A stretch of DNA of 64,000 nt from CAVYWD01 sp963772225 (lineage in GTDB: Bacteria > Myxococcota > Myxococcia > Myxococcales > UBA5297), in the NCBI GenBank assembly GCA_963772225.1, contig CAVYWD010000010.1, positions 1-64,000 on the forward strand, written 5' to 3'. The position numbers were made by a program, and so were the translations under genes. A model generated the notes under the pieces. The model was not told where the DNA came from and searched no databases. It worked only from the letters and a program-made list of their open reading frames with translations. Positions 46,610 to 60,935 of this stretch are shown piece by piece (the stretch's first letter is position 1; each line of letters opens with the position of its first letter).

Positions 46610-48931
46610 TCAGCTCCTTGGGGAGCGACCGGCGCTCACGGCCCCAAAGGCCCGGGTGAGCGCCTCCGTGGGCGCGCCCGCCGCGAGCTTTCGCGGCCGC
46701 GACCGCGCGCGGAACATGCGCACGGCGAGATAGACGATGGGGAGAATTCCGCCGGCGATGAAGAGCGCGTCCCCGGGAAGGCGCAGCCATTCTAGGAAGC
46801 GGACGCTCGGTCGCTCATAAAACTCGGGCGTTCGGGCGTGCCAATACCCGTTCTGAAAGCTGTCGAAGAGCTGAAGCATGCCGATGGGCGCCAGGTTGAC
46901 GAAGAGCATGGCGCCCAGGCCGATGTTCAGGCTCCAAAATGAGGTCTTCATCGCGCGCTCGCTCCAAGCATCGGGCGGGACGAAGTAGCGGGCGACGAAC
47001 ACGAAGAAGCCCACCGCGAGCATGCCGTAGACGCCCATGAGCGCGCCGTGGCCGTGGTTCGCGGTGAATTGCGTGCCGATTTCGTAATAGCTCACGATGG
47101 GCAGGTTGATGAGGAAGCCGAAGACGCCGGCGCCCAAGAAGTTCCAGAAGCCGACGGCGATGAGGAACATCAGGGCCCAGCGGTGAGGAAACGGCTGGCC
47201 CGGCACGGCTGTGCTCGAGCCGCCCAGGCGGATGAAGCGATAGGCCTCGAAGGTGAGGAGGACCAAGGGGATGACCTCCATGGCCGAGAAGAAAGCCCCC
47301 GCCGCCATGTGCACCGCCGGCGAGCCGCTGAAGTAGAGGTGGTGCATCGTCCCGATGACCCCGCCGATGGAGTAGAGGATCGCGTCGAGATAGATGACCC
47401 GCGTCGCGGTAGCGCGCGAGACGGCGCCGAGCAAGACGAAGATCAAGGCCACCATGATGGTCGTGAAAAGCTCGAGAAAGTCCTCGACCCACAAATGGAC
47501 GACCCAAAATCGCCAGAAGTCCACGATGACGAAATGCGAGTCTCGGTCGAAGAGCATGCCGACGGCGTAGAAAGCGGGAATCGACAGGGCGCTGTAGAGA
47601 AACAGAAAGGGCAGGCTCCCCGGGTGTTCCTCGCGCAGCCGCGCGCGCAGTCCGCGAAAGAGAATGGCGACCCAGAAGAGCATGCCGGCCGTGAGGAGCA
47701 GTTGCCAAAGGCGTCCGAGGTCCAGGTACTCCCACCCCTGGGAGCCGAGCCAAAACCATGGGCCGTGGCGCTTGATGACGTCCTTCACGCTGAGCGCCTC
47801 GCCGGCGAGGCTCCCGACGACGACGACGACCACGGCGCCGAACAGCGCGATGGCGAGCGCGTCCTGGCCCTTGGGCTCGCTGCCGGCGAGCATCGGCGTG
47901 ATGAAGATGCCCATCGCCAGGAAGGAGGCGGAGACGAAGAACAGCGCGAGTTGCACGTGCCAGGTTCGGGAGAGATTGTACGGCAGCCAGCCGGCGAGGT
48001 TGAGCCCGTAGAAGCCGCCCGGCTCGGCGTGGTAATGAGCATTGACGCCACCGAGCAGCCCCTGGGCCAAGAAGAGCGCCGCAACGACCAAGAAATACCA
48101 GGCCGTCGCGCGCTGGGAGGGCGTGAGGCCGACCTCCTCGGGCGGGCGGAACTGAACGGGCTCGGTTCCCTCTTCGTCCGCGCGATGCCAGCCCAGCACC
48201 TTGAAACGGCCGAAGACGTAGAAGACCAAGCCCGTGCCGCAGAGCAGGGCGATGAGGCTGATCACGCTCCAGAAGAAGTTCTCCGCGGTCGGCCGATTGC
48301 CGACCAGGGGCTCGCCCGGCCAATTGTTGGTGTACGAATAGATTTCCCCGGGGCGGCGCGCGCTGGAAGTCCAGGCTGCCCAGGCGAAATAGGCCGTCAG
48401 CCTGCGCACCTCGGCGAGGTCCGCGATGGCCGGGCGCTTGAGCCCGCTCTGCGTCTCGAGCGCGCCGAAGAAGGACCGGTAGAAGCGCTCCATCGCCTCG
48501 AAGGCGTGCGCCTGGCCCGCAGAGAAGGGCAGGGAATCGGCCCCTGCCTCGTACGCGTTGGCCTTGGACTCTCGGGCGACCCGGTCTCGGACCTCGGGAA
48601 GCGGGGCCCCCCTCTCCCCGTAGAACAACAGCATGTCCAGGGCGGAGCCGTGAAGGTATTGCGCGGTGAAATCGGGTCCCAGGTATGCGCCATGGCCGAA
48701 CAGCGTGCCGTATTGCATCAGCTCGTATTTCTGGAAGACCTGCTGGCCCGCGAGGATGTCGTCGCGCGTGAAGAGCACGCCTCCGCCCGGCGTTGTCACC
48801 CGCGCGGGGACGGGCGGTTGTCGCGAGTAGACGAGGGCCGCCAAGATGCCCAGGACCGTGAATCCCAACAGAAACGTCAGCGCCGCCGCCTGAGGCCACG
48901 CTCTGGAAATGGCCATGCTGCCGCGGGACAT
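46610..48931 (-). CDS. norZ: quinol-dependent nitric oxide reductase (qNor)
   Basis: 773 residues, the single-chain qNor length. An N-terminal extension fuses the NorC-like region (VLFTRDDILAGQQVFQKYEL), followed by 12 or more TM helices. Haem and non-haem iron ligands are seen in RTWHVQLALFF, HLWVEDFLELF, IGTMHHLYFSG and NHGHGALMGVYG. Reduces NO to N2O using quinol at the inner membrane, for NO detoxification or denitrification. A good aggagg site precedes the ATG at 48931. Alone; no nirK, nosZ or nor regulator nearby. Confidence 0.95.
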   Translation of the reverse strand: MSRGSMAISRAWPQAAALTFLLGFTVLGILAALVYSRQPPVPARVTTPGGGVLFTRDDILAGQQVFQKYELMQYGTLFGHGAYLGPDFTAQYLHGSALDMLLFYGERGAPLPEVRDRVARESKANAYEAGADSLPFSAGQAHAFEAMERFYRSFFGALETQSGLKRPAIADLAEVRRLTAYFAWAAWTSSARRPGEIYSYTNNWPGEPLVGNRPTAENFFWSVISLIALLCGTGLVFYVFGRFKVLGWHRADEEGTEPVQFRPPEEVGLTPSQRATAWYFLVVAALFLAQGLLGGVNAHYHAEPGGFYGLNLAGWLPYNLSRTWHVQLALFFVSASFLAMGIFITPMLAGSEPKGQDALAIALFGAVVVVVVGSLAGEALSVKDVIKRHGPWFWLGSQGWEYLDLGRLWQLLLTAGMLFWVAILFRGLRARLREEHPGSLPFLFLYSALSIPAFYAVGMLFDRDSHFVIVDFWRFWVVHLWVEDFLELFTTIMVALIFVLLGAVSRATATRVIYLDAILYSIGGVIGTMHHLYFSGSPAVHMAAGAFFSAMEVIPLVLLTFEAYRFIRLGGSSTAVPGQPFPHRWALMFLIAVGFWNFLGAGVFGFLINLPIVSYYEIGTQFTANHGHGALMGVYGMLAVGFFVFVARYFVPPDAWSERAMKTSFWSLNIGLGAMLFVNLAPIGMLQLFDSFQNGYWHARTPEFYERPSVRFLEWLRLPGDALFIAGGILPIVYLAVRMFRARSRPRKLAAGAPTEALTRAFGAVSAGRSPRS

Positions 48932-49015
48932 GGCGCCTCCTGGGGCGAGGCCTCAATGTTGCGGCGGCGGGGCTCGGGCGCAAGGAGAGGTCCTTTGCCG
49001 GTTCGGCGAGCCATC

Positions 49016-50497
49016 ATGGATTCCCAGACACAGAGTTGGGCGGGCGTGCCGATCTTCACCATCGGCCACTCGACGCACCCACTGGACGAGCTCGTCTCCC
49101 GGCTGAGATCGCTTCAGGTCTCAATCTTGGTCGACATCCGGACGATTCCGCGCTCGCGGCACAATCCGCAGTTCAACGGCGATGCGCTCCGCTCCGCTCT
49201 GAAGAAACGAGGCCTTCGCTACGTTCACCTGCCGAGGCTCGGCGGCCTTCGGCGCGCGCGCGCCGATTCGCCCAACACGGGCTGGCGAAACGCGAGCTTT
49301 CGGGGATTCGCCGATTACATGCTGACGGCCGAGTTCGAGGCCGGGCTCGCAGAGCTTCGCGCACTGGCGGCGGAAGGCGTCGTCGCGATCATGTGCGCGG
49401 AGGCCGTGCCCTGGCGCTGCCATCGGTCTCTGGTGGCCGATGCGCTTCAGGCTCGCGGCGCCCGGGTCGAGCACATCGTTGGCCTCTCGCGCGCGAGCCA
49501 GCATCGCCGGACGCCCTTTGCGGTGGTGCGCGACCTTCGCGTCGTCTATCCCGGCGAGCCGGAGTCGGACGAGCGGCTCTCCGCCGTCGGTCCGCTGCAC
49601 CTGGAGGCGACGGCGCGGGTGCTGCAGCGCCTTCCGTCGAATCGGGTCGACCTCTGGGAAGAAGACGAATACCGCCGCGCCCTGTCCACGCCGGAGGGGC
49701 TCGCGCTCGCCCGGGTGAGCAATCGGGGAAGCTTCGAGGAGCCCGAGCTTCGGCTCGAGGTCATGCCCCGTCGACTCTCGGCGGCGGTGCGCGCGGACGT
49801 CGCGGGCGCCGTCCGCCGCATTCTCGGCCTCGAGGTGGATCCCGCGCCGCTGCAGCCGCTGGCGCGCGCCGCGCTGGGCCCCGCCGCGGCCGCCCTGCGC
49901 GGCATGCGGCCGCCTCGCTTCCCCGGGCTCTTCGAGGCGTTCGCGAACGTCGTGCCCTTTCAACAGGTCAGCCTCGAGTCGGGGCTGGCCATCGTCGGCC
50001 GGCTGGTCGAGCGCTTCGGCCCGCGCTTGGAGCTCGACGGGCGCCGATACCTCGCGTTTCCAGAGGCGCCCGTCGTCGCCGAAGCCCCGGCGTCGGCCCT
50101 GAAGGCGTGCGGGATGAGCGCGAGGAAGGCGGAAGTCCTCCGGGGGCTCGCGGGGAAGGTCGCCTCCGGCGAGCTGACGGAGGAGAGGCTCGCGGCGTCG
50201 GGAACCGAAGACGCGCTCGCCTTTCTCGAAGAGCTGCCGGGCATCGGGCCTTGGAGCGCGGGGCTCGTCCTGCTGCGCGGCCTCGGGCGCCTCGACGTGT
50301 TTCCCCCGGGCGACGCCGCCGCCACCCGGGCGCTGGCCGAGCAGATTCGCCCTGGGATGACCCTCGAGGCCATCGTCGCGCGGGCGGGCGGGCGAGCGCC
50401 GCGGCTCTGCTGCATTTCCGCAGGGAGCCCGGCGTTTCCGGCGTCGGCGGCGAGCGACTCGCGCGCCTGCGCCTGGGGCCTATTCCGGTCGTCGTAA
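49016..50497 (+). CDS. fusion of DUF488 domain and HhH-GPD (AlkA-like) DNA glycosylase
   Basis: 493 residues. Residues about 8-165 are a DUF488 domain with the family motif FTIGHSTHPLDEL, DIRTIPRSRHNPQFN, and MCAEAVPWRCHRSLVADAL. The C-terminal half (about 185-475) is a base-excision glycosylase: MRPPRFPGLFEAFANVVPFQQVS and the helix-hairpin-helix LPGIGPWSAGLVLLRGLG with the expected catalytic-position Asp (RLDVFPPGDAAATRAL). The last ~35 residues look shifted: the +1 frame gives ALLHFRREPG and LGPIPVV, which fits the usual C-terminal end better, so a small frameshift near 50400 is likely. Divergent from norZ. Confidence 0.83.
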   Translation: MDSQTQSWAGVPIFTIGHSTHPLDELVSRLRSLQVSILVDIRTIPRSRHNPQFNGDALRSALKKRGLRYVHLPRLGGLRRARADSPNTGWRNASFRGFADYMLTAEFEAGLAELRALAAEGVVAIMCAEAVPWRCHRSLVADALQARGARVEHIVGLSRASQHRRTPFAVVRDLRVVYPGEPESDERLSAVGPLHLEATARVLQRLPSNRVDLWEEDEYRRALSTPEGLALARVSNRGSFEEPELRLEVMPRRLSAAVRADVAGAVRRILGLEVDPAPLQPLARAALGPAAAALRGMRPPRFPGLFEAFANVVPFQQVSLESGLAIVGRLVERFGPRLELDGRRYLAFPEAPVVAEAPASALKACGMSARKAEVLRGLAGKVASGELTEERLAASGTEDALAFLEELPGIGPWSAGLVLLRGLGRLDVFPPGDAAATRALAEQIRPGMTLEAIVARAGGRAPRLCCISAGSPAFPASAASDSRACAWGLFRSS

Positions 50498-50696
50498 GGC
50501 TTGCGCACGGCGTCGATGGCGTCGAGCATCGCGACCGCCGCCTGGCCGGCGCGGCTCAGCAAGGCGAAATGGATCTTGAATGGCGGGCTCGCGTACGATG
50601 ACGCACTCACAAGCTTCCCGCGCGGCCCACGCGATTCTTCTCGAGGCGCGCCGACGAAGCCATCGCTCGCCAAGGCGCGAGGAGGTGACAGCGACC

Positions 50697-51167
50697 ATGA
50701 ATCGTCACGAGACCCAGATGATGCTCGCCCTGGCCGCCGTCGCTGCCCTCGCGGCGTGTGGTTCCTCGCAATCGTCGAGCGCCTTCACCTGCTGCTATGA
50801 CGATGCGTATTACAATTGCAGCAGCCAGAGCGCATTGGACGCCTGCAGCAAGGGAAGCTTCTCCGGCTGCGCCCGCGATTCGAGCAAGGATGTCAGCGTT
50901 TGCAACGCGCCGACGTCCACCGGCGATTCGAAGGCGTGCACCGTCGTTGGCTCGGTGAGCAGCTTCCAGGTCACCTGCTCGAAGGCCATCGAGTCCGTGA
51001 CGGCACTGGGCGTCACGTCGCCGAGCAGCATCCGGATCAACGACATCGCGCTGACCGTCACGGACGCCTACCACATTGCCGGCAGCGCGCCCGGGCAAAG
51101 CTCGCTCTCTTTCACCGTCGCGCACACGGACGGCACGTTCAGCGACGTGTCGATTGCGGCACTTTGA
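50697..51167 (+). CDS. putative lipoprotein
   Basis: 156 residues; ATG with a strong ribosome site ggaggtga (50681-50688). Signal with lipobox LAALAACGSS gives a lipidated cysteine near residue 21. The mature part is Ser-rich with many cysteines (TCCYDDAYYNCSSQ, DACSKGSFSGCARD) and a beta-rich C-terminus. No family recognised; Cys spacing suggests a disulfide-stapled surface domain. Confidence 0.75.
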   Translation: MNRHETQMMLALAAVAALAACGSSQSSSAFTCCYDDAYYNCSSQSALDACSKGSFSGCARDSSKDVSVCNAPTSTGDSKACTVVGSVSSFQVTCSKAIESVTALGVTSPSSIRINDIALTVTDAYHIAGSAPGQSSLSFTVAHTDGTFSDVSIAAL

Positions 51168-51819
51168 TGACCCTCTTCTCGCATCCATGGCGGGGCTCGA
51201 GCGCAGGGATGAACGCCCGCCGCCGCTGAGCTCGCGGTCCGCTGAGCCCTGGTCTGGGCGCCATCGACCTCGTCTTCGGCCAGGGCGCGCGAGATGCGCT
51301 TGGCGAGGCCGGCGAGGCCGACAGAAGAAAGCGACAGCCCCGCGGGCCCCGTGGCCAATCCGATAGTCAGTCTCCGAATCGACGATCGCATCGGCCGCTG
51401 TTTCCGCCGACGGGCCGGATGACGCCGCCGGCGATGAAGGCGAGGGTGCCGACGGCCAGGCTGCCGTACGCGCGGGAGGGCGCTTTGCAACCTCTTGCTG
51501 GGAGGCATCGGCCGCGGCGCGCTGGGGCGACTCCGAGCGGCGAAGGTGCGGGTGTTCCTGGCGCACGAGGCCACCGTCGAGGCGGCGCTAGCTAGCGGCG
51601 CTCAAGGCCGGGGAGTTGGCCGAGGCGTCTCCGGATGGGGCGTGCGGACATCACGACCACAGCTCGCGCGGCGATGGGGGACCGCATGGCCACGGCCACT
51701 GCGGCGGAGCTCAGCACTGAGCGAGCTCGAGAATCCGCCGGCGCTCCGGGAATTGGAGTGCGGGCGAAGCTGGAAGGGGCCGCGTGCGCCGCTTTCGCCC
51801 CTTCCAGAGCGCCGGCGGT
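51168..51819. other. intergenic region with possible old coding DNA
   Basis: About 650 nt between convergent genes. On the minus strand a short stretch (around 51405-51480) reads YGSLAVGTLAFIAGGVIRPV, like a TM segment, with no gene around it. Otherwise nothing recognised. Confidence 0.45.
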
Positions 51820-53535
51820 TCAGCTGTCCGGATCCGCCTGCGGCCCCGCCGCGGCTCCGACGCTCGCCGGGACCTGCGCGGAGCTCAGCGGCGTCACCGC
51901 GCCCATGCCCGTGACGTAGGCCGGCGTCGCCTGGATCGCGGGCATGACCGTCGCGTCCATGATGAAGTCGGCGCTGCCGCTGCTGGCGCGGTTCCCCGAG
52001 CAATTGCGCCCCAGCGCGGCCTGGCAGTCGACGTTTGCAGTTGCGATCGCCGCGTCGAGGGGCGCGAAGACGGGAAGGCCGCTCGGCTGCCAGATCGGCT
52101 CGAGGCCCGAGGCGTCGGAGAAGTAATTCCCCTCGACGAGCGACAGGATGCCGCTGGCGGGGATGATCGCCTTCTGGGAGAGGGCGTCGTAGTAGTTGTT
52201 CACGAGGTGCACCGCCCCACCGCTCGCGCCGGACGGCGGCGTCCCGAGCTGGGGCGCGTCCCCAGACATGCTGTAGATGCGGTTCCCGATGAACGTGATG
52301 CTCTGGTCCGCGCCCGTGAACAGCGCGTTCCAGTAGTGCCGCCCGTCGCAATAGTGGCCGCACAACGTCGTGCCGTCGAAGGTGTTGTTGGAGAGGGTGA
52401 CGCCGGCGGCGGTGCCAAAGCCGCTCACGATCATCATGCGGCCGATCCTCGCCAGGTAGTCGTGGTCGATCCAGACGCCGCTCACGCCGTCCATGGCGAT
52501 GCCGTCGCCCGCCCAGATGATCCCCTCGTTGATGTCGGTGATGGACAGGTTGCGGATGATGACGTTGGAGACGCCGCCCTTCAGGAGCAGCCCCTTGCCC
52601 TTCCAGCCGGCGCTCGCGCCGATGCCGATGACCGTCTTGTTGGACCCCACGAGCATTGGGTTCGTCCCCGCGGCGTCGTAGGTGATGGAGGAGAGTGTCT
52701 TGCCGGAGCAGAACGTCTCTTGGTTCAGGACCAGCTCGGTGTGCCCGTTCAAGGTGCAGCCGTTGTCCGCGTACACGCACCCCTGGCTCGTCGCCGTCCC
52801 CTCGGTGCTTCTGAAGTCGATGACGGACTCGAGGCGGATGGTGCGCGGCGTGGCGTCCGCGCAGGCGCCGCTCACGACCGAGTCGCACAGCGCCGCCGCC
52901 AGCTCCGCCGCGGTGGTCGCCGTGACGACGGCGCCCCCGTGCCCGCCGGTGACGCCCCGCCCGAAGCCGATGGGCACCTTCCCAATCTCGACGCCGACGG
53001 CGTTGTCCTCGCCGATGGTGACAGAGCAGAGCGCGGCGGTGCCGCACGATGCGGCGTCGCCCGTCCAACCCCAAACACCGTAGGTCGGGTCGGGGAGGAT
53101 CGCGGTGAGGTTCACGGTGGACCCGTACGGATAGGACACTCCCGACGCGGCGCCCGAGATCGTCCCGTGGGCTGGCGCGGAGATCATGAGCGTGTACGAC
53201 TGAGGAGAGCAGGCGCCGCCCGTCAGCTGGTAGTGGTCGAGGCAGGTGAAGCCCTGGCAGGCGCCCCAGGTCTCGCCGCCGTCGGAGCTGATCTCCGTTC
53301 CGCCCTCGCTGTTGAGCGGCTGCAGCGCGCAGGCGCGCGTCAGCAGGGCTCGGGCCACCATGTCCTCGTAGCGGCAGGCGGTCGCTCCCATGAGCGCGAG
53401 CGCCAGCGCGTGCCACCGCGCGAACACGCCCAGCGAGTGCCGCGCGCGCGCGCCGCGCGCGTTCCGCCGAGGGCTATTGGGTGAGCACGGGTTCACTTGC
53501 GAGGGATGCTTTCGCTCAGGTTGCCGATCCGACAA
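51820..53535 (-). CDS. pectate-lyase-like (PL1) lipoprotein
   Basis: 571 residues. A long basic N-region then a hydrophobic segment ending LMGATAC, a likely lipobox. A Cys-rich linker and an InlB-repeat-like beta domain (YTLMISAPAHGTISGA ... VWGWTGDAASCG) precede a parallel beta-helix: GFGRGVTGGHGGAVVTATT, NVIIRNLSITDINEGIIWAG and SGVWIDHDYLARIGRMM match PL1 pectate/pectin lyases, which cut polygalacturonate by beta-elimination. The substrate-binding Arg after WIDHD is kept (ARIGR). Confidence 0.85.
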   Translation of the reverse strand: MSDRQPERKHPSQVNPCSPNSPRRNARGARARHSLGVFARWHALALALMGATACRYEDMVARALLTRACALQPLNSEGGTEISSDGGETWGACQGFTCLDHYQLTGGACSPQSYTLMISAPAHGTISGAASGVSYPYGSTVNLTAILPDPTYGVWGWTGDAASCGTAALCSVTIGEDNAVGVEIGKVPIGFGRGVTGGHGGAVVTATTAAELAAALCDSVVSGACADATPRTIRLESVIDFRSTEGTATSQGCVYADNGCTLNGHTELVLNQETFCSGKTLSSITYDAAGTNPMLVGSNKTVIGIGASAGWKGKGLLLKGGVSNVIIRNLSITDINEGIIWAGDGIAMDGVSGVWIDHDYLARIGRMMIVSGFGTAAGVTLSNNTFDGTTLCGHYCDGRHYWNALFTGADQSITFIGNRIYSMSGDAPQLGTPPSGASGGAVHLVNNYYDALSQKAIIPASGILSLVEGNYFSDASGLEPIWQPSGLPVFAPLDAAIATANVDCQAALGRNCSGNRASSGSADFIMDATVMPAIQATPAYVTGMGAVTPLSSAQVPASVGAAAGPQADPDS

Positions 53536-53685
53536 GACGGGACTTTAGTATAGCGGCATCCTCTGCCGGTCCAATCGCCTCATACACCGAGAGGGCAAGC
53601 CAGGGGCGGCGCGCTCGGCGGACGGTCGCGAGGCACCCACCCTGCGGACTTAAGCCCGCCGGCGCCGCCTCGTGCGCGAAGCGTG

Positions 53686-55122
<1,437 letters not shown>

Positions 55123-55167
55123 GGAGAGGCAGCTCCTTGCAGTTTCCTCTCCCCCTCCCCCTCCCCG

Positions 55168-56646
<1,479 letters not shown>

Positions 56647-56669
56647 GGCGGCCTTGGCTGACTCGATGG

Positions 56670-56960
56670 CTATTCGATGATTTTGGGCACGGCGATGCTC
56701 GAACCCGCTCGGTGGGGCGCATTCTGCACCGCCGCCTCGGGCGGGAGCGAGGGCTCGACGGCGTCGTCGCGCAGGAACGTCTTCAAGTCCGCGGCGTGCG
56801 CGGTGGGCGCGATGCGGGAGGTGTCCACCTCCTTGAGCTCCTCGGCGTAGGCGAGGATGGCGGAGAGCTGCGCCGCGTAGCGCTTCTCTTCCTCGGGGCT
56901 CAACGAGAGCCGGGCGAGCTTCGCCACGTGCCGAACCTGGTCGATGGACAGCGTCGTCAT
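56670..56960 (-). CDS. gatC: aspartyl/glutamyl-tRNA amidotransferase subunit C
   Basis: 96 residues from MTTLSIDQVRHVAKLARLSLS, the typical GatC start; belt of helices KRYAAQLSAILAYAEEL, then a loop and C-terminal RAGSSIAVPKIIE. Stabilises GatA-GatB. Longer in-frame starts add non-homologous residues. Heads the gatCAB set here. Confidence 0.95.
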   Translation of the reverse strand: MTTLSIDQVRHVAKLARLSLSPEEEKRYAAQLSAILAYAEELKEVDTSRIAPTAHAADLKTFLRDDAVEPSLPPEAAVQNAPHRAGSSIAVPKIIE

Positions 56961-56986
56961 CGGTGCACCTCGTCTTTGTGAGGCGG

Positions 56987-57319
56987 CTACTTCGCCTTCT
57001 TGGGGTCCCCGAAGATCTGGAGAATGGAGCTCACCACCGCGCCCTTCTGCTCGCTCTCGCGGACGGCGAGCTTCTCGAGCGCCCCGGCATCCAGCCAGGT
57101 GCCATGGCAGTGGAAGCAGCGGTCGATCTCCACGCCGTGGAACGTGATGGTGTGCAGCTCGAGGCCGCATTTCGGGCAGTGCATCCAGTGGAGCTCTTTG
57201 AGCTGCTCGCGCTCCTTCTCGCGCAGGGCCTGGGCCTGCTCGAGCGCCAGCTTCTGCTTCTTGAGCGCCTCTTCCCGGGCGAAGAATTCCCCTTCGTTGG
57301 ATGGCGACTTCGTGCTCAT
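56987..57319 (-). CDS. small zf-TFIIB-type zinc protein
   Basis: 110 residues. A charged coiled-coil N-half (FAREEALKKQKLALEQAQAL) and a zinc ribbon MHCPKCGLELHTITFHGVEI, CFHCHGTWLD. Preceded by an aggagag ribosome site. Function unknown; 26 nt upstream of gatC, so probably the same transcript. Confidence 0.8.
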   Translation of the reverse strand: MSTKSPSNEGEFFAREEALKKQKLALEQAQALREKEREQLKELHWMHCPKCGLELHTITFHGVEIDRCFHCHGTWLDAGALEKLAVRESEQKGAVVSSILQIFGDPKKAK

Positions 57320-57426
57320 GCGCTCTCCTGTCGAGCGGCCTGATGGACCCAGGCCGCGGCCGCGGTGGTGCGAGCGCCTCGTCATAGCCCAGGTCCGCGC
57401 TTCTTTCACCGGCGAAATGCGAAATG

Positions 57427-57478
57427 CCTCACCCCCCGGCCCCCTCCCCGCATTGCGGGGAGGGGGTGAAGGGGGAGG
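57427..57478. repeat. GC-rich hairpin repeat, family 2, copy 3
   Basis: Starts cctcaccccccggccccctc, loop cgcattgcg, ends gggagggggtgaagggggag. Lies between the zinc-ribbon gene and repeat copy C. Confidence 0.75.
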
Positions 57479-57509
57479 TCTTTTCCGCCAAAGCGGGGTC
57501 CCTGCTGAA

Positions 57510-57595
57510 CTATCAGGTATCGACGCGAGGCTGCGCCGTATACTGCGCCGTACCCTCTCCAACATGTTTCGTCGGTCTGGGGCGCAGCTTCGCTA
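57510..57595 (-). repeat. stop-codon-linked palindromic repeat, copy C
   Basis: Begins at the TAG stop of the TPR gene (57595-57593, minus), then cgaagctgcgccccagaccg, the core aacatgttggagagggt, and the outer arm. A duplication of tgcgccgta near 57531-57552 makes this copy longer (86 nt). Ends gatag. Matches copies A and B. Confidence 0.88.
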
Positions 57596-59020
57596 CTCCT
57601 TGCTCAGGCGCTCGATGTTGTTGCGCGCCAGGTTCGCGTCGGGCCCGTTGGGGGCGGCGTCCAGGTAGCGCTGGTAGTTCTCGATGGCCCTCGCCTTGTC
57701 GCCCTTCTCGCGATAGGCCTCCGCCAGGCCCAGGATGGCGTCGTGAAAGCGGGCGTTGCGGCGCAGCGCTTCCTTGAATTGGTCGACCGCAGCGTCGAAC
57801 TGCCCGAGGTCGATGAAGCAAAAGCCCTTGCCGTTGGGCGTCTCGGCGCTCCGGGAGTCGAGCGCTTCCGCGCTCTCGTACATCTGGAGGGCGGCCTTGG
57901 ACTGGCCGCGCTCGCGGAGCGACAGCCCTTGCTGGACGTACCAGTCGAAGGGCTCGGCCCCCGGCGGCGGAGAGGCGACCGCCGCGGCCGGTTTGGGCGC
58001 AGGCACAGCCGCGTCGGCAGAGGCGGCTGCGGCGGTTGTCGCAGGCGCCGGTTTCGGGAGCGCGGACCCTGAGTCCGGCGAGGAGCCGCCGCTGAGCGCC
58101 GCCGACGGGCCCGCGTCGGTCGCCGCGGGAAGGGCCGAGGCTGGCTCGGGCGACGCGCTCGCCGAGGCCGGAGAAGGCGCGGGCGCGGGCGCGGTTGCCG
58201 CGGGGGTTGGTGCCGGCGTCGGAGGGGTTGCGGTGGCTTCGGGCTCCGGCAAAGGCGCGCGCCCTGGGCGCGCCCGGCCGAAATGGAGGCCGATGGCGCC
58301 AAGGCTTAGGGCCGCCACGGCGAGCGAGACGTAAAGAGGCCAGCGCGAGCTGCGAATGGCCGCGACCTCGGCCGCCTCGAGCTCGCTGGAGGCGTGCGAG
58401 GGGCTGGTGCTCCAGGCCGGCTCGCGGCTGTCGGTCGCCGGAGCGCTCGCGCCCGCTCCCTCCCAAGCGGCTCGCCGGATCGCCTCGTCCGAAGGCGCTG
58501 CGCCGGCCGAAGGCTCGAGCGATGAGGGCTCCAAGCTCACGGCTGCCGGCTGCCTAGAGGTGGGGAAGGCGGGAGGAGCGGCCCGCGCGGGCGGAGCGCT
58601 GAACGGCGCAGAGAGGGGAATGGCCCCCTCGATGGCGGTGGCGCGCTCGGCCGCCTCGACTACCCGGAAGAAGCTCGCCAGCTCCGCCACGTCGCCCAGG
58701 CGCTTCCACGACTCGCCGGTCAGCGAGATCTCGTCGTCGCGCGCGACCTTCCGCTCGACAATCCACCGCTGGAGCAGCGTCAGCTCCCGGAAGGCGACGA
58801 GCTTGCCCCCGGCCTGGCGCAGCTTCCACTCGCGCGCCGGCGCTGCAGCAGCGCGCGGCGTGGAGGCGGGCAGAGCCGGGGCCTGGCTCGGGGCGGGCGG
58901 CCGCCGCTTCACGAGGAAGACGTGCGAGCAGACGGTGCAGCGCACGGTGATGCCGGCGTCGGTGATCTTGGCGTCGTCGAACTCGTACTCTGTCCGGCAG
59001 CGCTCGCAGCGTACGTCCAT
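57593..59020 (-). CDS. MJ0042-type zinc-ribbon, GYF-like, TM and TPR protein
   Basis: 475 residues. N-terminal MDVRCERCRTEYEFDD ... CTVCSHVFLVKRR is an MJ0042 zinc ribbon. A GYF-like domain (REWKLRQAGGKLVAFRELTL ... WKRLGDVAELASFFRV) follows, then a low-complexity Pro/Ala/Ser linker, one TM (about residues 230-250, PLYVSLAVAALSLGAIGLHF), a second Pro/Ala linker and 3-4 TPR repeats (GLSLRERGQSKAALQMYESA, FIDLGQFDAAVDQFKEALRR, EAYREKGDKARAIENYQRYL). Architecture typical of Myxococcota; function unknown, probably a scaffold. TAG stop starts repeat copy C. Confidence 0.85.
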   Translation of the reverse strand: MDVRCERCRTEYEFDDAKITDAGITVRCTVCSHVFLVKRRPPAPSQAPALPASTPRAAAAPAREWKLRQAGGKLVAFRELTLLQRWIVERKVARDDEISLTGESWKRLGDVAELASFFRVVEAAERATAIEGAIPLSAPFSAPPARAAPPAFPTSRQPAAVSLEPSSLEPSAGAAPSDEAIRRAAWEGAGASAPATDSREPAWSTSPSHASSELEAAEVAAIRSSRWPLYVSLAVAALSLGAIGLHFGRARPGRAPLPEPEATATPPTPAPTPAATAPAPAPSPASASASPEPASALPAATDAGPSAALSGGSSPDSGSALPKPAPATTAAAASADAAVPAPKPAAAVASPPPGAEPFDWYVQQGLSLRERGQSKAALQMYESAEALDSRSAETPNGKGFCFIDLGQFDAAVDQFKEALRRNARFHDAILGLAEAYREKGDKARAIENYQRYLDAAPNGPDANLARNNIERLSKE

Positions 59021-59235
59021 GACGTTCCAGTCCCCTCGAGGACGGCGGCCGCGAGGCGCGGCGACCCGATCATCGATGTCAGGGGTGAAAAACCATACTT
59101 TGGACCAAAGAAGCCCCGCAAGGGTTCCCGCGCCGCCGGGCGCGGGCCTCCATCGACAATCCGATTGCGCGTGGGCGCCCTGCTCTGAGAGAAGAGGAGA
59201 ACGACTTCTGAGGGGGAAATTTTCGACGATTCTCT

Positions 59236-59241
59236 AAGGAG
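59236..59241 (+). promoter_or_regulatory. ribosome binding site of the mutase gene
   Basis: aaggag, 5 nt before the ATG at 59247: a strong Shine-Dalgarno site, better than most in this window. Confidence 0.7.
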
Positions 59242-59246
59242 CCGCG

Positions 59247-60935
<1,689 letters not shown>

